DNA from: Bacillus sp. THAF10
Lineage (GTDB): Bacteria; Bacillota; Bacilli; Bacillales; Bacillaceae_I
Direction of reading: 5' to 3'
NCBI RefSeq assembly: GCF_009363695.1
Contig: NZ_CP045403.1
Location: forward strand, 600,001-664,000
Length of the DNA stretch: 64,000 nucleotides
In this document: in pieces, positions 7,949-15,726 of the stretch
Layout: each line of letters starts with the position of its first letter
How positions within the stretch are numbered: the stretch's first letter is position 1
Notes under the pieces: generated by a model
What the model was told of the DNA's origin: nothing
Database searches by the model: none
What the model saw: only the letters and a program-made list of their open reading frames with translations
Program-made: the position numbers and the translations under genes

Positions 7949-8233
7949 ATGTGGATAATTTTAGGGGTAATAGCAATAATCGTAACGTGTATAAATTTAT
8001 ATCTGTATTCAGCTGGAAAGGATTATAAGCTTGCGATGGCGATGGGATTATCATTTACAGCATTAACACTTTGTGCAGAATACAGCCTTGTATCAGATTG
8101 GGTAGAGGTGAAAGATTGGTCAGCTTTAATGGATGTAGTCCCTGGTATGGAGAGGGCATTGTGGTTTTTGACCATTGCTTCTATCTTACTAAATATAACT
8201 CCAATATTTTTAGAACGAAAAAATAAGAAATAA
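7949..8233 (+). CDS. Small integral membrane protein, unknown
   Basis: 94 residues. ATG at 7949 has GGGAG 8 nt upstream. An in-frame TTG at 7934 overlaps that ribosome site and is rejected. Three hydrophobic spans are visible, at about residues 2-21, 29-47 and 67-88, with a basic tail ERKNKK that should stay in the cytoplasm. I do not recognise the family. It lies 29 bp before the phosphatase gene and is probably co-transcribed with it. Confidence 0.65.
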   Translation: MWIILGVIAIIVTCINLYLYSAGKDYKLAMAMGLSFTALTLCAEYSLVSDWVEVKDWSALMDVVPGMERALWFLTIASILLNITPIFLERKNKK

Positions 8234-8262
8234 TGACTTAACGTCGAAAGGGGGAAGCGACT

Positions 8263-8970
8263 TTGCCTACACGCACAATCGTAATTTCTGATATTCATGG
8301 CTGCTTCAAAGAGTTCAAAACCACTCTTGAAAATCTAGAATACCAACCAGGTCAGGACAAGCTCATCCTATTAGGCGATTACATCGATCGCGGTCCACAA
8401 TCCCTAGAAGTGGTGGAGTATGTGATGGAGCTTTCCGAGCACGAGAATGTGGTGGTGCTTGGTGGTAATCATGAGGATATGTTCATTTCTTTTCTGGAGG
8501 AACCAGAATTTAATGAAGAAAACCGTTTCTTTAGAAATGGTGGAAAGAAAACGGTGGAGAGCTTTTGTAAACCGTATCAGGTTTATGAAGTTAATCCAGC
8601 GGCGAAGCAAGTGATTTTAGAAAACTATCAAAAGCATATCGAATTTTTGAAGAGTTTACCTGATTACTATGAGGATGGCGACTATATCTATGTTCATGCA
8701 GGCGTGGATCTCGACTTGCAGAACTGGAAAAATACGAGCAAAAATGATTTCCGCTGGCTTCGCGAGGCCTTTTGGAATCAGAAGAACGAGACTGGCAAAA
8801 CAATCGTATTCGGCCATACACCTACTCCCTTTTTACATGAGCATCCAACCCATGGAACGGGCGTGAAATCCAACGACATCTGGTACCATCCCCAACAAGA
8901 TCGCATTTGTATTGATGGGGGCTGTGTGTTTGAAGGTGGGAAGTTGAATGCGTTGGTGTTGGAGGACTAA
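8263..8970 (+). CDS. Calcineurin-like Ser/Thr protein phosphatase family metallophosphoesterase
   Basis: 235 residues. TTG start at 8263 behind AAAGGGGGAAG. All phosphoesterase motifs are present: DIHG near the N-terminus, GDYIDRG, GGNHE, and the later metal-binding His residues in YVHAGVD and FGHTPT. The GDYIDRG/GGNHE spacing is that of the bacterial PPP-type (PrpA/PrpE, lambda phosphatase-like) enzymes. Expected activity is Mn2+-dependent dephosphorylation of phosphoproteins or diadenosine tetraphosphate. Cytoplasmic. Confidence 0.88.
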   Translation: MPTRTIVISDIHGCFKEFKTTLENLEYQPGQDKLILLGDYIDRGPQSLEVVEYVMELSEHENVVVLGGNHEDMFISFLEEPEFNEENRFFRNGGKKTVESFCKPYQVYEVNPAAKQVILENYQKHIEFLKSLPDYYEDGDYIYVHAGVDLDLQNWKNTSKNDFRWLREAFWNQKNETGKTIVFGHTPTPFLHEHPTHGTGVKSNDIWYHPQQDRICIDGGCVFEGGKLNALVLED

Positions 8971-9038
8971 ATATAGGAACGTTTAACTTTATGATGTCCT
9001 ATTAATTGCAGCATAGTAATAAAGAGAGGGGTTTCAAT

Positions 9039-9578
9039 TTGGATATTTTTGATTATCTTGAAGAAATGCAGAAGGACATATTAGAGTGTAGTTTAGCTGC
9101 CTTCGAGAAAAAATACTATGCAGTCTGTGTTGAAAAATCAGGAAAAAATGAAGCGATAAAAATTCAAAAAGTAAATATGGATGAGTATAGAGAATCCATG
9201 AAAGATGGAATTTCCCAAGCCTTAAAGTTAGCTGCAAAAGGGTCAGCTAAAGTAATTTATTTTGAATATGATATGGATAATGGGTGGAACAGTAACTTTT
9301 TTATTTGTGATGATTACAAGGAACTTTTTGAAGAAGATGACGAGTGGGCATGTGACTGGTTTGAGGAGGTTAATGGAGGCTCTCTTGAAGAATTCTCTGA
9401 GATTTATTTAGAAAATGGGTTCAATTCCACCAATAAAGCTCTAGGGAATACATTATATTTAATTGCAAGAACAGTAGTTTTGTTTTCCAGTGTGTGTCAA
9501 AAAATAGAAACGAACATTCCGATCTGTATTGCCTTTCATGATCAAGATCCAATAATGAGAGTAAAGAATGAAGGGTGA
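9039..9578 (+). CDS. Hypothetical acidic protein
   Basis: 179 residues. TTG start at 9039 behind AGAGAGGGG; an upstream in-frame TTG at 9006 has no ribosome site. It is acidic and soluble, with aromatic-rich segments such as IYFEYDMDNGWNSNFFICDD and EDDEWACDWFEEVNGGS. The composition resembles small SUKH/Imm-type immunity or DUF4303-type proteins, but I cannot confirm either. It starts a run of four small genes of unknown role on the same strand. Confidence 0.6.
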   Translation: MDIFDYLEEMQKDILECSLAAFEKKYYAVCVEKSGKNEAIKIQKVNMDEYRESMKDGISQALKLAAKGSAKVIYFEYDMDNGWNSNFFICDDYKELFEEDDEWACDWFEEVNGGSLEEFSEIYLENGFNSTNKALGNTLYLIARTVVLFSSVCQKIETNIPICIAFHDQDPIMRVKNEG

Positions 9579-9625
9579 GGAAGGATCGTTTTTTGTTTCC
9601 TTGATAAAAATAGAGGTGTAGATTT

Positions 9626-10009
9626 GTGAAAAAGAGTAGGTTTATATGGTTACTATTAATGATTAGCTTAGGAGTAAATTTATATATTTTCGGCAAATGG
9701 CTATTAATCGAACGATCGTATGAAGCTACCACAGAAGAAAAGATAATTTTAAGTGAGATGGTTCATAAAACAGTCATCAGTGAAGATTATAAAAAGTTAG
9801 CTGAGCAAGAGAATATTATTGCTATTGATACAAGTATTGATAAAAACAAGGGTGGCGTATTCCCTTACTATCTTACGGTTGGAGTTCGTACTGATAAGCA
9901 GACCTATATATTTTCTTGCAATAATGAGCAATGTTTGGAAATGGAAAACGAAGGATGGACTTATTCTAGGTATGAAGAAGAAAAGCCACGACTTCCATTT
10001 AAAAAATAA
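9626..10009 (+). CDS. Hypothetical membrane-anchored protein
   Basis: 127 residues. GTG start at 9626 with TAGAGGTG upstream. The N-terminus KKSRFIWLLLMISLGVNLYI is a single signal-anchor segment after basic residues; the remaining 100 residues are predicted outside the cell. They contain one Cys pair (FSCNNEQCLEM). Family not recognised. The neighbours are similarly anchored small proteins. Confidence 0.65.
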   Translation: MKKSRFIWLLLMISLGVNLYIFGKWLLIERSYEATTEEKIILSEMVHKTVISEDYKKLAEQENIIAIDTSIDKNKGGVFPYYLTVGVRTDKQTYIFSCNNEQCLEMENEGWTYSRYEEEKPRLPFKK

Positions 10010-10037
10010 AGGGTAATTATAGGGGGAAAGTTTTATT

Positions 10038-10529
10038 TTGAAAAAACTATTGCTGAGTATCTTATTTATTATGGTTACGCTGACAGGAATTTATTTCTTA
10101 ACTAATAATGGTGTTCAATCAAGTAATCCAACTCCTGTATTGGATGAACAAGTTATTGAAAAGTATCTTTCTGAGGAAATGATGAATCCAAACTCCGGGG
10201 GAAAAATATTTGTCGCATATGAAATATTAGCAACAGATAAAAACGAAGGCGAAATTTATTTGTGGGCGTTAATAGAAGAATATTATAAAAAAGGGGAATT
10301 CATAGGTCAAGGTAGCGGGATGTCTGTTCCAGTTGTATTAACTCTAAGTGAGAATGATGATTCCATGGAAATTAAAAGTCATTCATTACCCAGTGATGGG
10401 TCCTTTTACGAAAAAAGTATAAAAGAAATGTTTCCTAAAAAAATTCATCAAAAAATATTTGGCTATCCTTCCAATCATATTGGAGAGTTAATAGAAGAAA
10501 TGGATAACAAAGTAAAAGATTATTATTAG
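10038..10529 (+). CDS. Hypothetical exported protein
   Basis: 163 residues. TTG start at 10038 behind AGGGGGAAAG. MKKLLLSILFIMVTLTGIYF is an uncleaved anchor or signal peptide; no lipobox Cys is present. The outer domain is beta-rich and acidic, with GEIYLWALIEEYYKKGEFIG and SGMSVPVVLTL. It shares the size class and topology of its neighbours at 9626 and 10680 but shows no clear sequence repeat with them. Function unknown. Confidence 0.65.
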   Translation: MKKLLLSILFIMVTLTGIYFLTNNGVQSSNPTPVLDEQVIEKYLSEEMMNPNSGGKIFVAYEILATDKNEGEIYLWALIEEYYKKGEFIGQGSGMSVPVVLTLSENDDSMEIKSHSLPSDGSFYEKSIKEMFPKKIHQKIFGYPSNHIGELIEEMDNKVKDYY

Positions 10530-10636
10530 AATAAAACGCATCCTAATTAATAGAAGAGACTTCAAAATATGACTTTAATAAAAGGCTTAAATGAAACACT
10601 TTGTTTAGACAATAAATTAACTTTTTACTAAGGTTT

Positions 10637-10659
10637 GTGGGACAGACACCTCGTCCCAC
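10637..10659. repeat. GGGACAG-type palindromic repeat
   Basis: Arms GTGGGAC (10637-10643) and GTCCCAC (10653-10659). It is one copy of the dispersed family with the GGGAC...GTCCC pattern also seen at 11784, 23145, 39381 and 42748. Confidence 0.6.
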
Positions 10660-10679
10660 TTAACGGGAAGGGGAAATCG

Positions 10680-11018
10680 GTGACAGATAGAGTCCGAAAA
10701 GAAATAATTTCAATTTTGGTTTTTTTAGTTGTTACGATGTCTTTACTATCAGGTTGGTTTTTCTTTATAAAATCGGATCATCGTGGCATTGTAGGCGATT
10801 TAGAAGAGAATACATTCATCCTTTATCCTACAAAAGTAAATCCAGAAGCAGAAACCTTTTCTCCAGTTATTTATTTTTCGAATAATACTAGAGTGTCAGG
10901 AAAAAAAAGCAGTGTTAAAGATTTGGAAGAGAATCAAGTGGTTAAGGTATGGGTAGAAGTAGTGGATGATCAGTACATTGCGAAAAAAATAAAAATTACA
11001 AAGGATAGTTTTGATTGA
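10680..11018 (+). CDS. Hypothetical membrane-anchored protein, DUF3221-like
   Basis: 112 residues. The GTG start at 10680 is chosen because GGGAAGGGGAAA lies directly upstream; an earlier frame start at 10635 falls in a palindromic repeat. The basic N-terminus (TDRVRKE) and a hydrophobic span (IISILVFLVVTMSLLSGWFF) anchor an outer domain of about 75 residues. Its alternating strands (GIVGDLEENTFILYP, VKVWVEVVDDQYIAKKIKI) look like the small OB-like fold of DUF3221/YobA proteins. That family call is tentative. Confidence 0.6.
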   Translation: MTDRVRKEIISILVFLVVTMSLLSGWFFFIKSDHRGIVGDLEENTFILYPTKVNPEAETFSPVIYFSNNTRVSGKKSSVKDLEENQVVKVWVEVVDDQYIAKKIKITKDSFD

Positions 11019-11055
11019 TTTTTTATAGTAAATAATATAGATATGGAGGGTGAAT

Positions 11056-11379
11056 ATGCCGTTAGAACAAGAAGTATCTTGGATGTTAATCTGTGGTTTT
11101 TCAATAATTATGGGAGTTACAATATTAACTACTTTATTCCTTATGATTAAAAAGAAAAGCAACATCTTTGGATTTGGATTCACTCTTATGCATTTGGTTT
11201 TTTCCTCGATTGTGTTTTATTTCATCATGAAAGTTACCTCATTTGACTATACCCACCTAATGGCTTCAGAAGAAATATCCCTACATTTAGGAATAGCAGG
11301 TGTTGTTTGGGCTATTGGCATGCTTTCTTTAATGTTGGGAATATATAATTTTACAAAATTAAGAATGAAAATCTCTTAA
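11056..11379 (+). CDS. Small integral membrane protein, unknown
   Basis: 107 residues. ATG at 11056 behind GGAGGG; a GTG at 11050 overlaps that ribosome site. Three membrane spans (about 8-30, 42-60 and 76-97), the first followed by KKKS, set the N-terminus outside. Family not recognised. It is the last gene before a terminator. Confidence 0.65.
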   Translation: MPLEQEVSWMLICGFSIIMGVTILTTLFLMIKKKSNIFGFGFTLMHLVFSSIVFYFIMKVTSFDYTHLMASEEISLHLGIAGVVWAIGMLSLMLGIYNFTKLRMKIS

Positions 11380-11492
11380 ATATCAAAAAAAGTATTTTTA
11401 CTAGAAGGTGTAAATTTTGAGAAAAATCGGTGTGTTCTTGGTTCTTAATGGAATTGATATTAATATTTCTTAAGAGAAAAAACTAACTCGTT

Positions 11493-11526
11493 GGAGCTTA
11501 TCTATAACAAGGTAAGCTTCTTTTTT
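11493..11526 (+). terminator. Rho-independent terminator
   Basis: GGAGCTTATC (11493-11502) pairs with GGTAAGCTTC (11511-11520) over 10 bp with two G-U pairs, and a run of six T follows. It ends the 9.0-11.4 kb gene run. Confidence 0.75.
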
Positions 11527-11612
11527 GCGTGAAGAAATTTTAATATTTAGGTTTTACGGTTTTTTATTCTCTTAGTGTAAAATTATACCAATAATTATTA
11601 AGAGGAATTTTA

Positions 11613-11774
11613 ATGACTATTTTGGGACTTGGTGCTGCCTTAATTTTTGGTATTGTGCTGTTGGTTATTGGTATTTTGACTAAGAAGAATTGGCTGAAGT
11701 TGATTTCACTCATTCCATTAGGGATTGCTTTGTATCACAGTGTTTATCTTATCTTTTGGTGGTTTAGCATGTGA
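11613..11774 (+). CDS. 53-residue membrane protein
   Basis: ATG at 11613 behind AGAGGAA, stop at 11774. It encodes two hydrophobic helices (about residues 2-21 and 30-50) joined by a basic turn, TKKNWLK, and ends FWWFSM. It is too short for many gene finders, but it has a proper ribosome site and a following hairpin terminator. Family unknown. Confidence 0.6.
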   Translation: MTILGLGAALIFGIVLLVIGILTKKNWLKLISLIPLGIALYHSVYLIFWWFSM

Positions 11775-11783
11775 AAGGTTGAA

Positions 11784-11808
11784 GGGACAGATACATGGTC
11801 CCATTTTT
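11784..11808 (+). terminator. Hairpin terminator made from a GGGACAG repeat
   Basis: GGGAC (11784-11788) pairs with GTCCC (11798-11802), followed by ATTTTTT. The arms are those of the dispersed GGGACAG repeat family. The following bases 11809-11924 show no further feature apart from a short GTAGTA/TACTAC palindrome near 11891. Confidence 0.6.
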
Positions 11809-11924
11809 TATTGTATGAATCACAAGATCTGTCGCAGTCTCGCCCATCGATCTTCCAAACAGGAATCCTGCCATGGATGTCGAATGATGTAGTATGTACT
11901 ACGTAATATTTCCAACCAGTAAAG

Positions 11925-13715
11925 ATGAAATCCTTAGGTATGGGAGTGATGTTAGTGGATTTGATGGAGATTCAGCCGGCAGTTCAAAGGATTGCGGATG
12001 CCATTGCTGCTGTTTTGAAAATTGAAGTGGAGATAGCGAATAAGCATTTTATACGGGTAGCTGGGACTGGGGAGCAAAAATCGAGTGTCCTTCACAAGAT
12101 GGAGGGGGACTTGGTGTATCAATCAGCTCTTCGAACAGGAGGACCAGTAATTATAGAGAATCCTGGATACGAGGAGGTTTGCGAGCGGTGTAAGTTTTAT
12201 CAGAATTGTTCGGAGACAGGCGAAATCTGTACCCCTATTACCTATAAGGGTCAACCCATTGGTGTGATTGGATTGTTGGCTTTTAATGAGGAGCAGCGGA
12301 GACGGTTGTTTGAGAATAAAGAAGATATTTTATCTTTTCTTTATAAAATGGCAGAGCTTTTATCCAGTAAGCTTCATGAACATGAAATGGTGGAACAGCT
12401 CACTAGAAGCTCTGAGAAAATGGCTCGTCTGATTAATCTCGTAAATGAAGGTATTGTTGTCTTAGACGGGAATGGAATTATTCAAGAGACGAATGTGAAG
12501 GCAAGGATATTACTAGAAATAGAGGAAGAGGCATGTGAACTCCCTCCTAATGTCAGAAGTCTATTCAAGGAAATTGTTCAGGATACTGCAGTTGAACATC
12601 AACCGTTCACCGTTGAGATTAACGGAAGGAGTAAATCCTTTTTTATAGTAAAGCAAAAGCTTTCTTCCATCGGAAGGTACACAGAATTTCTCTTAATTCT
12701 TCAAGATATCCATGAGATTCAGTATTTAGCAGAAAAGGTGACAAAGAATCAAAAGCGTGCGTTTGATAAAATTGTTGGGACAAGTGCCCAAATAAAAGAG
12801 GTGAAGGAATACGCTTATAATGTGTCGCAATCCCCATCCACTATATTAATTCAAGGGGAAAGTGGGACAGGGAAAGAAGAGTTTGCAAAAGCGATTCATT
12901 TTTCCAGTAAACGAAAAGATCAACCCTTAGTAACTGTCAATTGTGGAGCTATTCCGGAGCATTTACTAGAAAGCGAATTGTTTGGGTATGATGCGGGGGC
13001 TTTTACAGGAGCAACGAAGAAAGGAAAGCCTGGGAAATTTGAACTTGCCAATAAAGGGACCATTTTTTTGGATGAGATCGGTGAAATGCCAGCGCTTCTC
13101 CAAGTAAAGCTGCTACGAGTGTTGCAGCAACGAGAAGTGGAGAGAGTAGGGGGAGTGACGCCAATCCCAGTTGATGTAAGAGTGATTACGGCGACAAATA
13201 GAGATTTACAGGAGATGGTGATGCAAGGAACCTTTCGGGAAGATCTCTATTATCGTCTGAATGTTATTCCTATGATTCTTCCTCCCCTCAGAGGACGAAA
13301 GGAGGATATTATCGCCCTCAGTGAGCATTTTATCTCTTCCTTTAATAAAGAATTTAATAGCAATATATTAGGTCTCGGAAAAGATGTGAAGGAATTAATG
13401 ATTAATTATTCATGGAAAGGAAATGTTCGGGAGCTGAAAAACTTCATAGAATACCTTTTTAACTTCTTGTCTACTGGTTGGATAACAATGGATAGAGCAG
13501 AAGCACTAATTAGCAAAAAACTAAAGCTACAAAAGGGTGACTTCGATAAAAAGGAAATTTCTTTTTCTTTAGAGGAGATGGAGAAAGAAATGATTATAAA
13601 GGCTGTTACCCATGTAAAAAGCCAAAGTTTAAATATAGAAGATGCTAGTAGATTGTTAGGAATAGGCAGGGCTACATTATTTAGAAAAATGAACAAGTAT
13701 CAAATTAAGACCTAG
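11925..13715 (+). CDS. Sigma-54-dependent enhancer-binding activator
   Basis: 596 residues. Order: a GAF-like sensor (about 15-160) with a cysteine set at 86, 89, 95 and 102 (C-x2-C-x5-C-x6-C); a PAS-like domain (about 165-270); the AAA+ core (about 285-515) with Walker A GESGTGKE, the sigma-54 contact loop GAFTGA, Walker B GTIFLDEIGE and the R-finger region; and a Fis-type helix-turn-helix (IEDASRLLGIGRATLFRKMN) at the end. The Cys set could hold an iron-sulfur cluster or metal. It should activate the -24/-12 promoter at 14017 and so the operon downstream. The start is uncertain: a TAA blocks extension upstream, ATG 11925 has no good ribosome site, and starts at 11943-11958 are possible. Confidence 0.9.
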   Translation: MKSLGMGVMLVDLMEIQPAVQRIADAIAAVLKIEVEIANKHFIRVAGTGEQKSSVLHKMEGDLVYQSALRTGGPVIIENPGYEEVCERCKFYQNCSETGEICTPITYKGQPIGVIGLLAFNEEQRRRLFENKEDILSFLYKMAELLSSKLHEHEMVEQLTRSSEKMARLINLVNEGIVVLDGNGIIQETNVKARILLEIEEEACELPPNVRSLFKEIVQDTAVEHQPFTVEINGRSKSFFIVKQKLSSIGRYTEFLLILQDIHEIQYLAEKVTKNQKRAFDKIVGTSAQIKEVKEYAYNVSQSPSTILIQGESGTGKEEFAKAIHFSSKRKDQPLVTVNCGAIPEHLLESELFGYDAGAFTGATKKGKPGKFELANKGTIFLDEIGEMPALLQVKLLRVLQQREVERVGGVTPIPVDVRVITATNRDLQEMVMQGTFREDLYYRLNVIPMILPPLRGRKEDIIALSEHFISSFNKEFNSNILGLGKDVKELMINYSWKGNVRELKNFIEYLFNFLSTGWITMDRAEALISKKLKLQKGDFDKKEISFSLEEMEKEMIIKAVTHVKSQSLNIEDASRLLGIGRATLFRKMNKYQIKT

Positions 13716-13771
13716 TCTCATTTTAAGACTTAATGATACAATATATCTAATTTGTATTTTCTGAATTTTTA

Positions 13772-13820
13772 GTAACTAGCATAGTATCAAAACGATACTA
13801 TGCTAGTTACTTTCTTTTTT
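13772..13820 (+). terminator. Strong rho-independent terminator
   Basis: Perfect 17-bp arms GTAACTAGCATAGTATC (13772-13788) and GATACTATGCTAGTTAC (13794-13810), a 5-nt loop, then TTTCTTTTTT. It separates the activator gene from the operon it is predicted to control. The long perfect dyad lies 200-250 bp upstream of the sigma-54 promoter, so a second use as an activator site cannot be excluded. Confidence 0.9.
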
Positions 13821-14016
13821 AAAAGCTCATTTCTCAAAGATTGTTACTAAAAATCTAAGAAAAAGACGGACATTTTGAATGAGTATGTAAATAAATCTAC
13901 CTCCACGAAAAGAACGCGACAGCAACGTTGATGACGGGTGTCTTCACTATACGCAAAAGAAACAAAGTTTGCGAAAACAGCCTTTTTTAAAATGTAATAG
14001 AGTAGGAGTGAAAAAG

Positions 14017-14034
14017 TTGGCACGCTTTTTGCAT
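14017..14034 (+). promoter_or_regulatory. Sigma-54 (-24/-12) promoter
   Basis: TTGGCAC-GCTTT-TTGCAT: GG at 14019-14020 and GC at 14031-14032 with exactly 10 bp between, matching the TGGCAC-N5-TTGC consensus. The start point is expected near 14045, leaving a leader of about 25 nt with the ribosome site AAAGGAG. The adjacent enhancer-binding protein gene supports the call. Confidence 0.93.
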
Positions 14035-14068
14035 ATATACTAGCAAACAAGTAAAGGAGTGGAAGAAC

Positions 14069-14449
14069 TTGATTCATTTACTTCAATCAACCAAGGCTCC
14101 CGCAGCTGTTGGGCCGTATTCACAAGCAGTACAAGCACATGAATTTGTTTATTTATCCGGTATGTTGCCGTTGTGTCCTGAAAGTGGAACGATGGTAGGA
14201 GAAAGTGTAGGAGAGCAAACCGAACAGGTGATGAGAAATATTGAGAATCTGCTGTTGGACTTGCATTTATCATTACAGGATGTTGTGAAAACCACTATTT
14301 TTCTAGATTCCATGGATTCTTTTCAAACTGTTAATGAAATTTATGGAACCTATTTTTCTGAACATAAGCCAGCAAGAAGCTGTGTTGAAGTAGCCGCTAT
14401 TCCAAAAGGAGCACTGGTAGAAATCGAAGTCATTGCAAAATTACCTTAG
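14069..14449 (+). CDS. ridA: RidA family 2-iminobutanoate/enamine deaminase
   Basis: 126 residues, TTG start at 14069 behind AAAGGAG. The YjgF/YER057c/UK114 family is shown by APAAVGPYSQAV near the N-terminus and the catalytic Arg in KPARSCVEVAAIPKGALVEI. RidA hydrolyses reactive enamines and imines such as 2-aminoacrylate to keto acids and ammonia. It is the first gene of the sigma-54 operon, directly before a PLP lyase whose product is 2-aminoacrylate, so its job here is likely to clear that intermediate. Its stop codon overlaps the ribosome site of the next gene. Confidence 0.92.
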   Translation: MIHLLQSTKAPAAVGPYSQAVQAHEFVYLSGMLPLCPESGTMVGESVGEQTEQVMRNIENLLLDLHLSLQDVVKTTIFLDSMDSFQTVNEIYGTYFSEHKPARSCVEVAAIPKGALVEIEVIAKLP

Positions 14450-14460
14450 GAGGTACTCAC

Positions 14461-15687
14461 ATGCAAAGAACGTTGCAAACAGAAATACATTGGGCAAAGA
14501 ATGAACTTTATGCTCCTTTATATAACCCGGATGAGCTTGTTTTTTTTCAAAATGAGGAAATAGAAAAGGTTCATCGTTTACAACAATCCCATCAGTCTTT
14601 TACTAGAACCCCACTTTATCAGCTGAAGCATTTGGCAAAGCATTTAAAGGTGGAGGATATTCAAGTAAAGGACGAATCCTTCCGATTTGGACTAAATGCC
14701 TTTAAGGTCTTGGGAGGAATTTATGCGATGGCAAAGTTTTTAGCGGATAGGTTGGGCGATAAGGTAGAGAATTTATCCTTTGAGATTCTAAAGTCTAAAA
14801 AAGTAAAAAGGCAGCTGGGGACATTCACGTTTATCTCCGCTACAGACGGTAATCATGGTCGCGGAGTTGCGTGGGCTGCAAGAGAGCTTGGGCATCGATC
14901 GGTTATTCTTCTGCCTAAAGGTTCTTCTGAAAAAAGGCTGGCAGCTATTCGAGCAGAAGGAGCGGAAGCAGAAATAACAGATATGAATTATGATGACACG
15001 GTACGACTTTGTGCAGAAATATCCGTAGAAAAAGACTGGGTCATTGTTCAAGATACAGCATGGGACGGCTATGATGAAATCCCGCTTTGGATTATGCAGG
15101 GCTATGCTTCCATGGCAAAAGAGATTGTAGAACAACTCGAGGAGAAAGGGGCAAAGCCTCCAACCCACCTGTTTTTGCAAGCGGGAGTTGGTTCTTTTGC
15201 AGGAGCCATTACTGCATTTATGGCGCAATTTTATCGAGAGGATCCACCAATAGTTATCGTGGTAGAGCCAGACAAAGCGGATTGCTATTATCGTTCATTT
15301 TCCAACAAAGAAGGAAAGCGCGAAATAGTGACTGGAGATATGTTCACCATTATGGCGGGATTGGCTTGCGGCGAACCCAATACCCGGGCGTTTCGGATAC
15401 TGGGACAATATGCAAAAGCAGGTTTTTCATGTTCCGATAATGTGGCTGCTCTTGGTATGCGATTATATGGCAATCCATTAAAGGATGATCCACGAATCAT
15501 ATCAGGTGAATCGGGGGCAGTGACGCTTGGATTAGTCTATCATTTGTATAAGAATAATGCCTATCAAACGATACAAAAAGAGTTAAACCTAAATTCCCAA
15601 TCTCGTATTCTGCTTATCAGCACAGAAGGGGATACAGACCCTGCTCATTATCAGGAGGTTGTCTGGAAAGGTTTATATCCCAATTAA
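14461..15687 (+). CDS. dpaL: Diaminopropionate ammonia-lyase (YgeX-like)
   Basis: 408 residues, close to E. coli YgeX (about 400). ATG at 14461 with TTAGGAGG upstream. Fold type II PLP enzyme: KDESFRFGLNAFKVLGG carries the Schiff-base Lys, ATDGNHGRGVAWAA is the substrate/carboxylate loop, and QAGVGSFAGA is the Gly-rich phosphate-binding loop. It should split D- and L-2,3-diaminopropionate into pyruvate and two ammonia through 2-aminoacrylate; RidA just upstream and the hydrolase just downstream fit that chemistry. Related family members act on D-Ser or D-Thr, so the true substrate needs a test. Confidence 0.87.
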   Translation: MQRTLQTEIHWAKNELYAPLYNPDELVFFQNEEIEKVHRLQQSHQSFTRTPLYQLKHLAKHLKVEDIQVKDESFRFGLNAFKVLGGIYAMAKFLADRLGDKVENLSFEILKSKKVKRQLGTFTFISATDGNHGRGVAWAARELGHRSVILLPKGSSEKRLAAIRAEGAEAEITDMNYDDTVRLCAEISVEKDWVIVQDTAWDGYDEIPLWIMQGYASMAKEIVEQLEEKGAKPPTHLFLQAGVGSFAGAITAFMAQFYREDPPIVIVVEPDKADCYYRSFSNKEGKREIVTGDMFTIMAGLACGEPNTRAFRILGQYAKAGFSCSDNVAALGMRLYGNPLKDDPRIISGESGAVTLGLVYHLYKNNAYQTIQKELNLNSQSRILLISTEGDTDPAHYQEVVWKGLYPN

Positions 15688-15726
15688 AAACCATCAATGA
15701 TTCTCAAATTAAGAGGAGGAGTTTCA

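Noticed and set aside
11885..11905. Shared GTAGTATGTA bases near 11891 and 38560 as a regulator site
   Set aside because: Only about ten bases are common and the contexts differ, so chance is sufficient.
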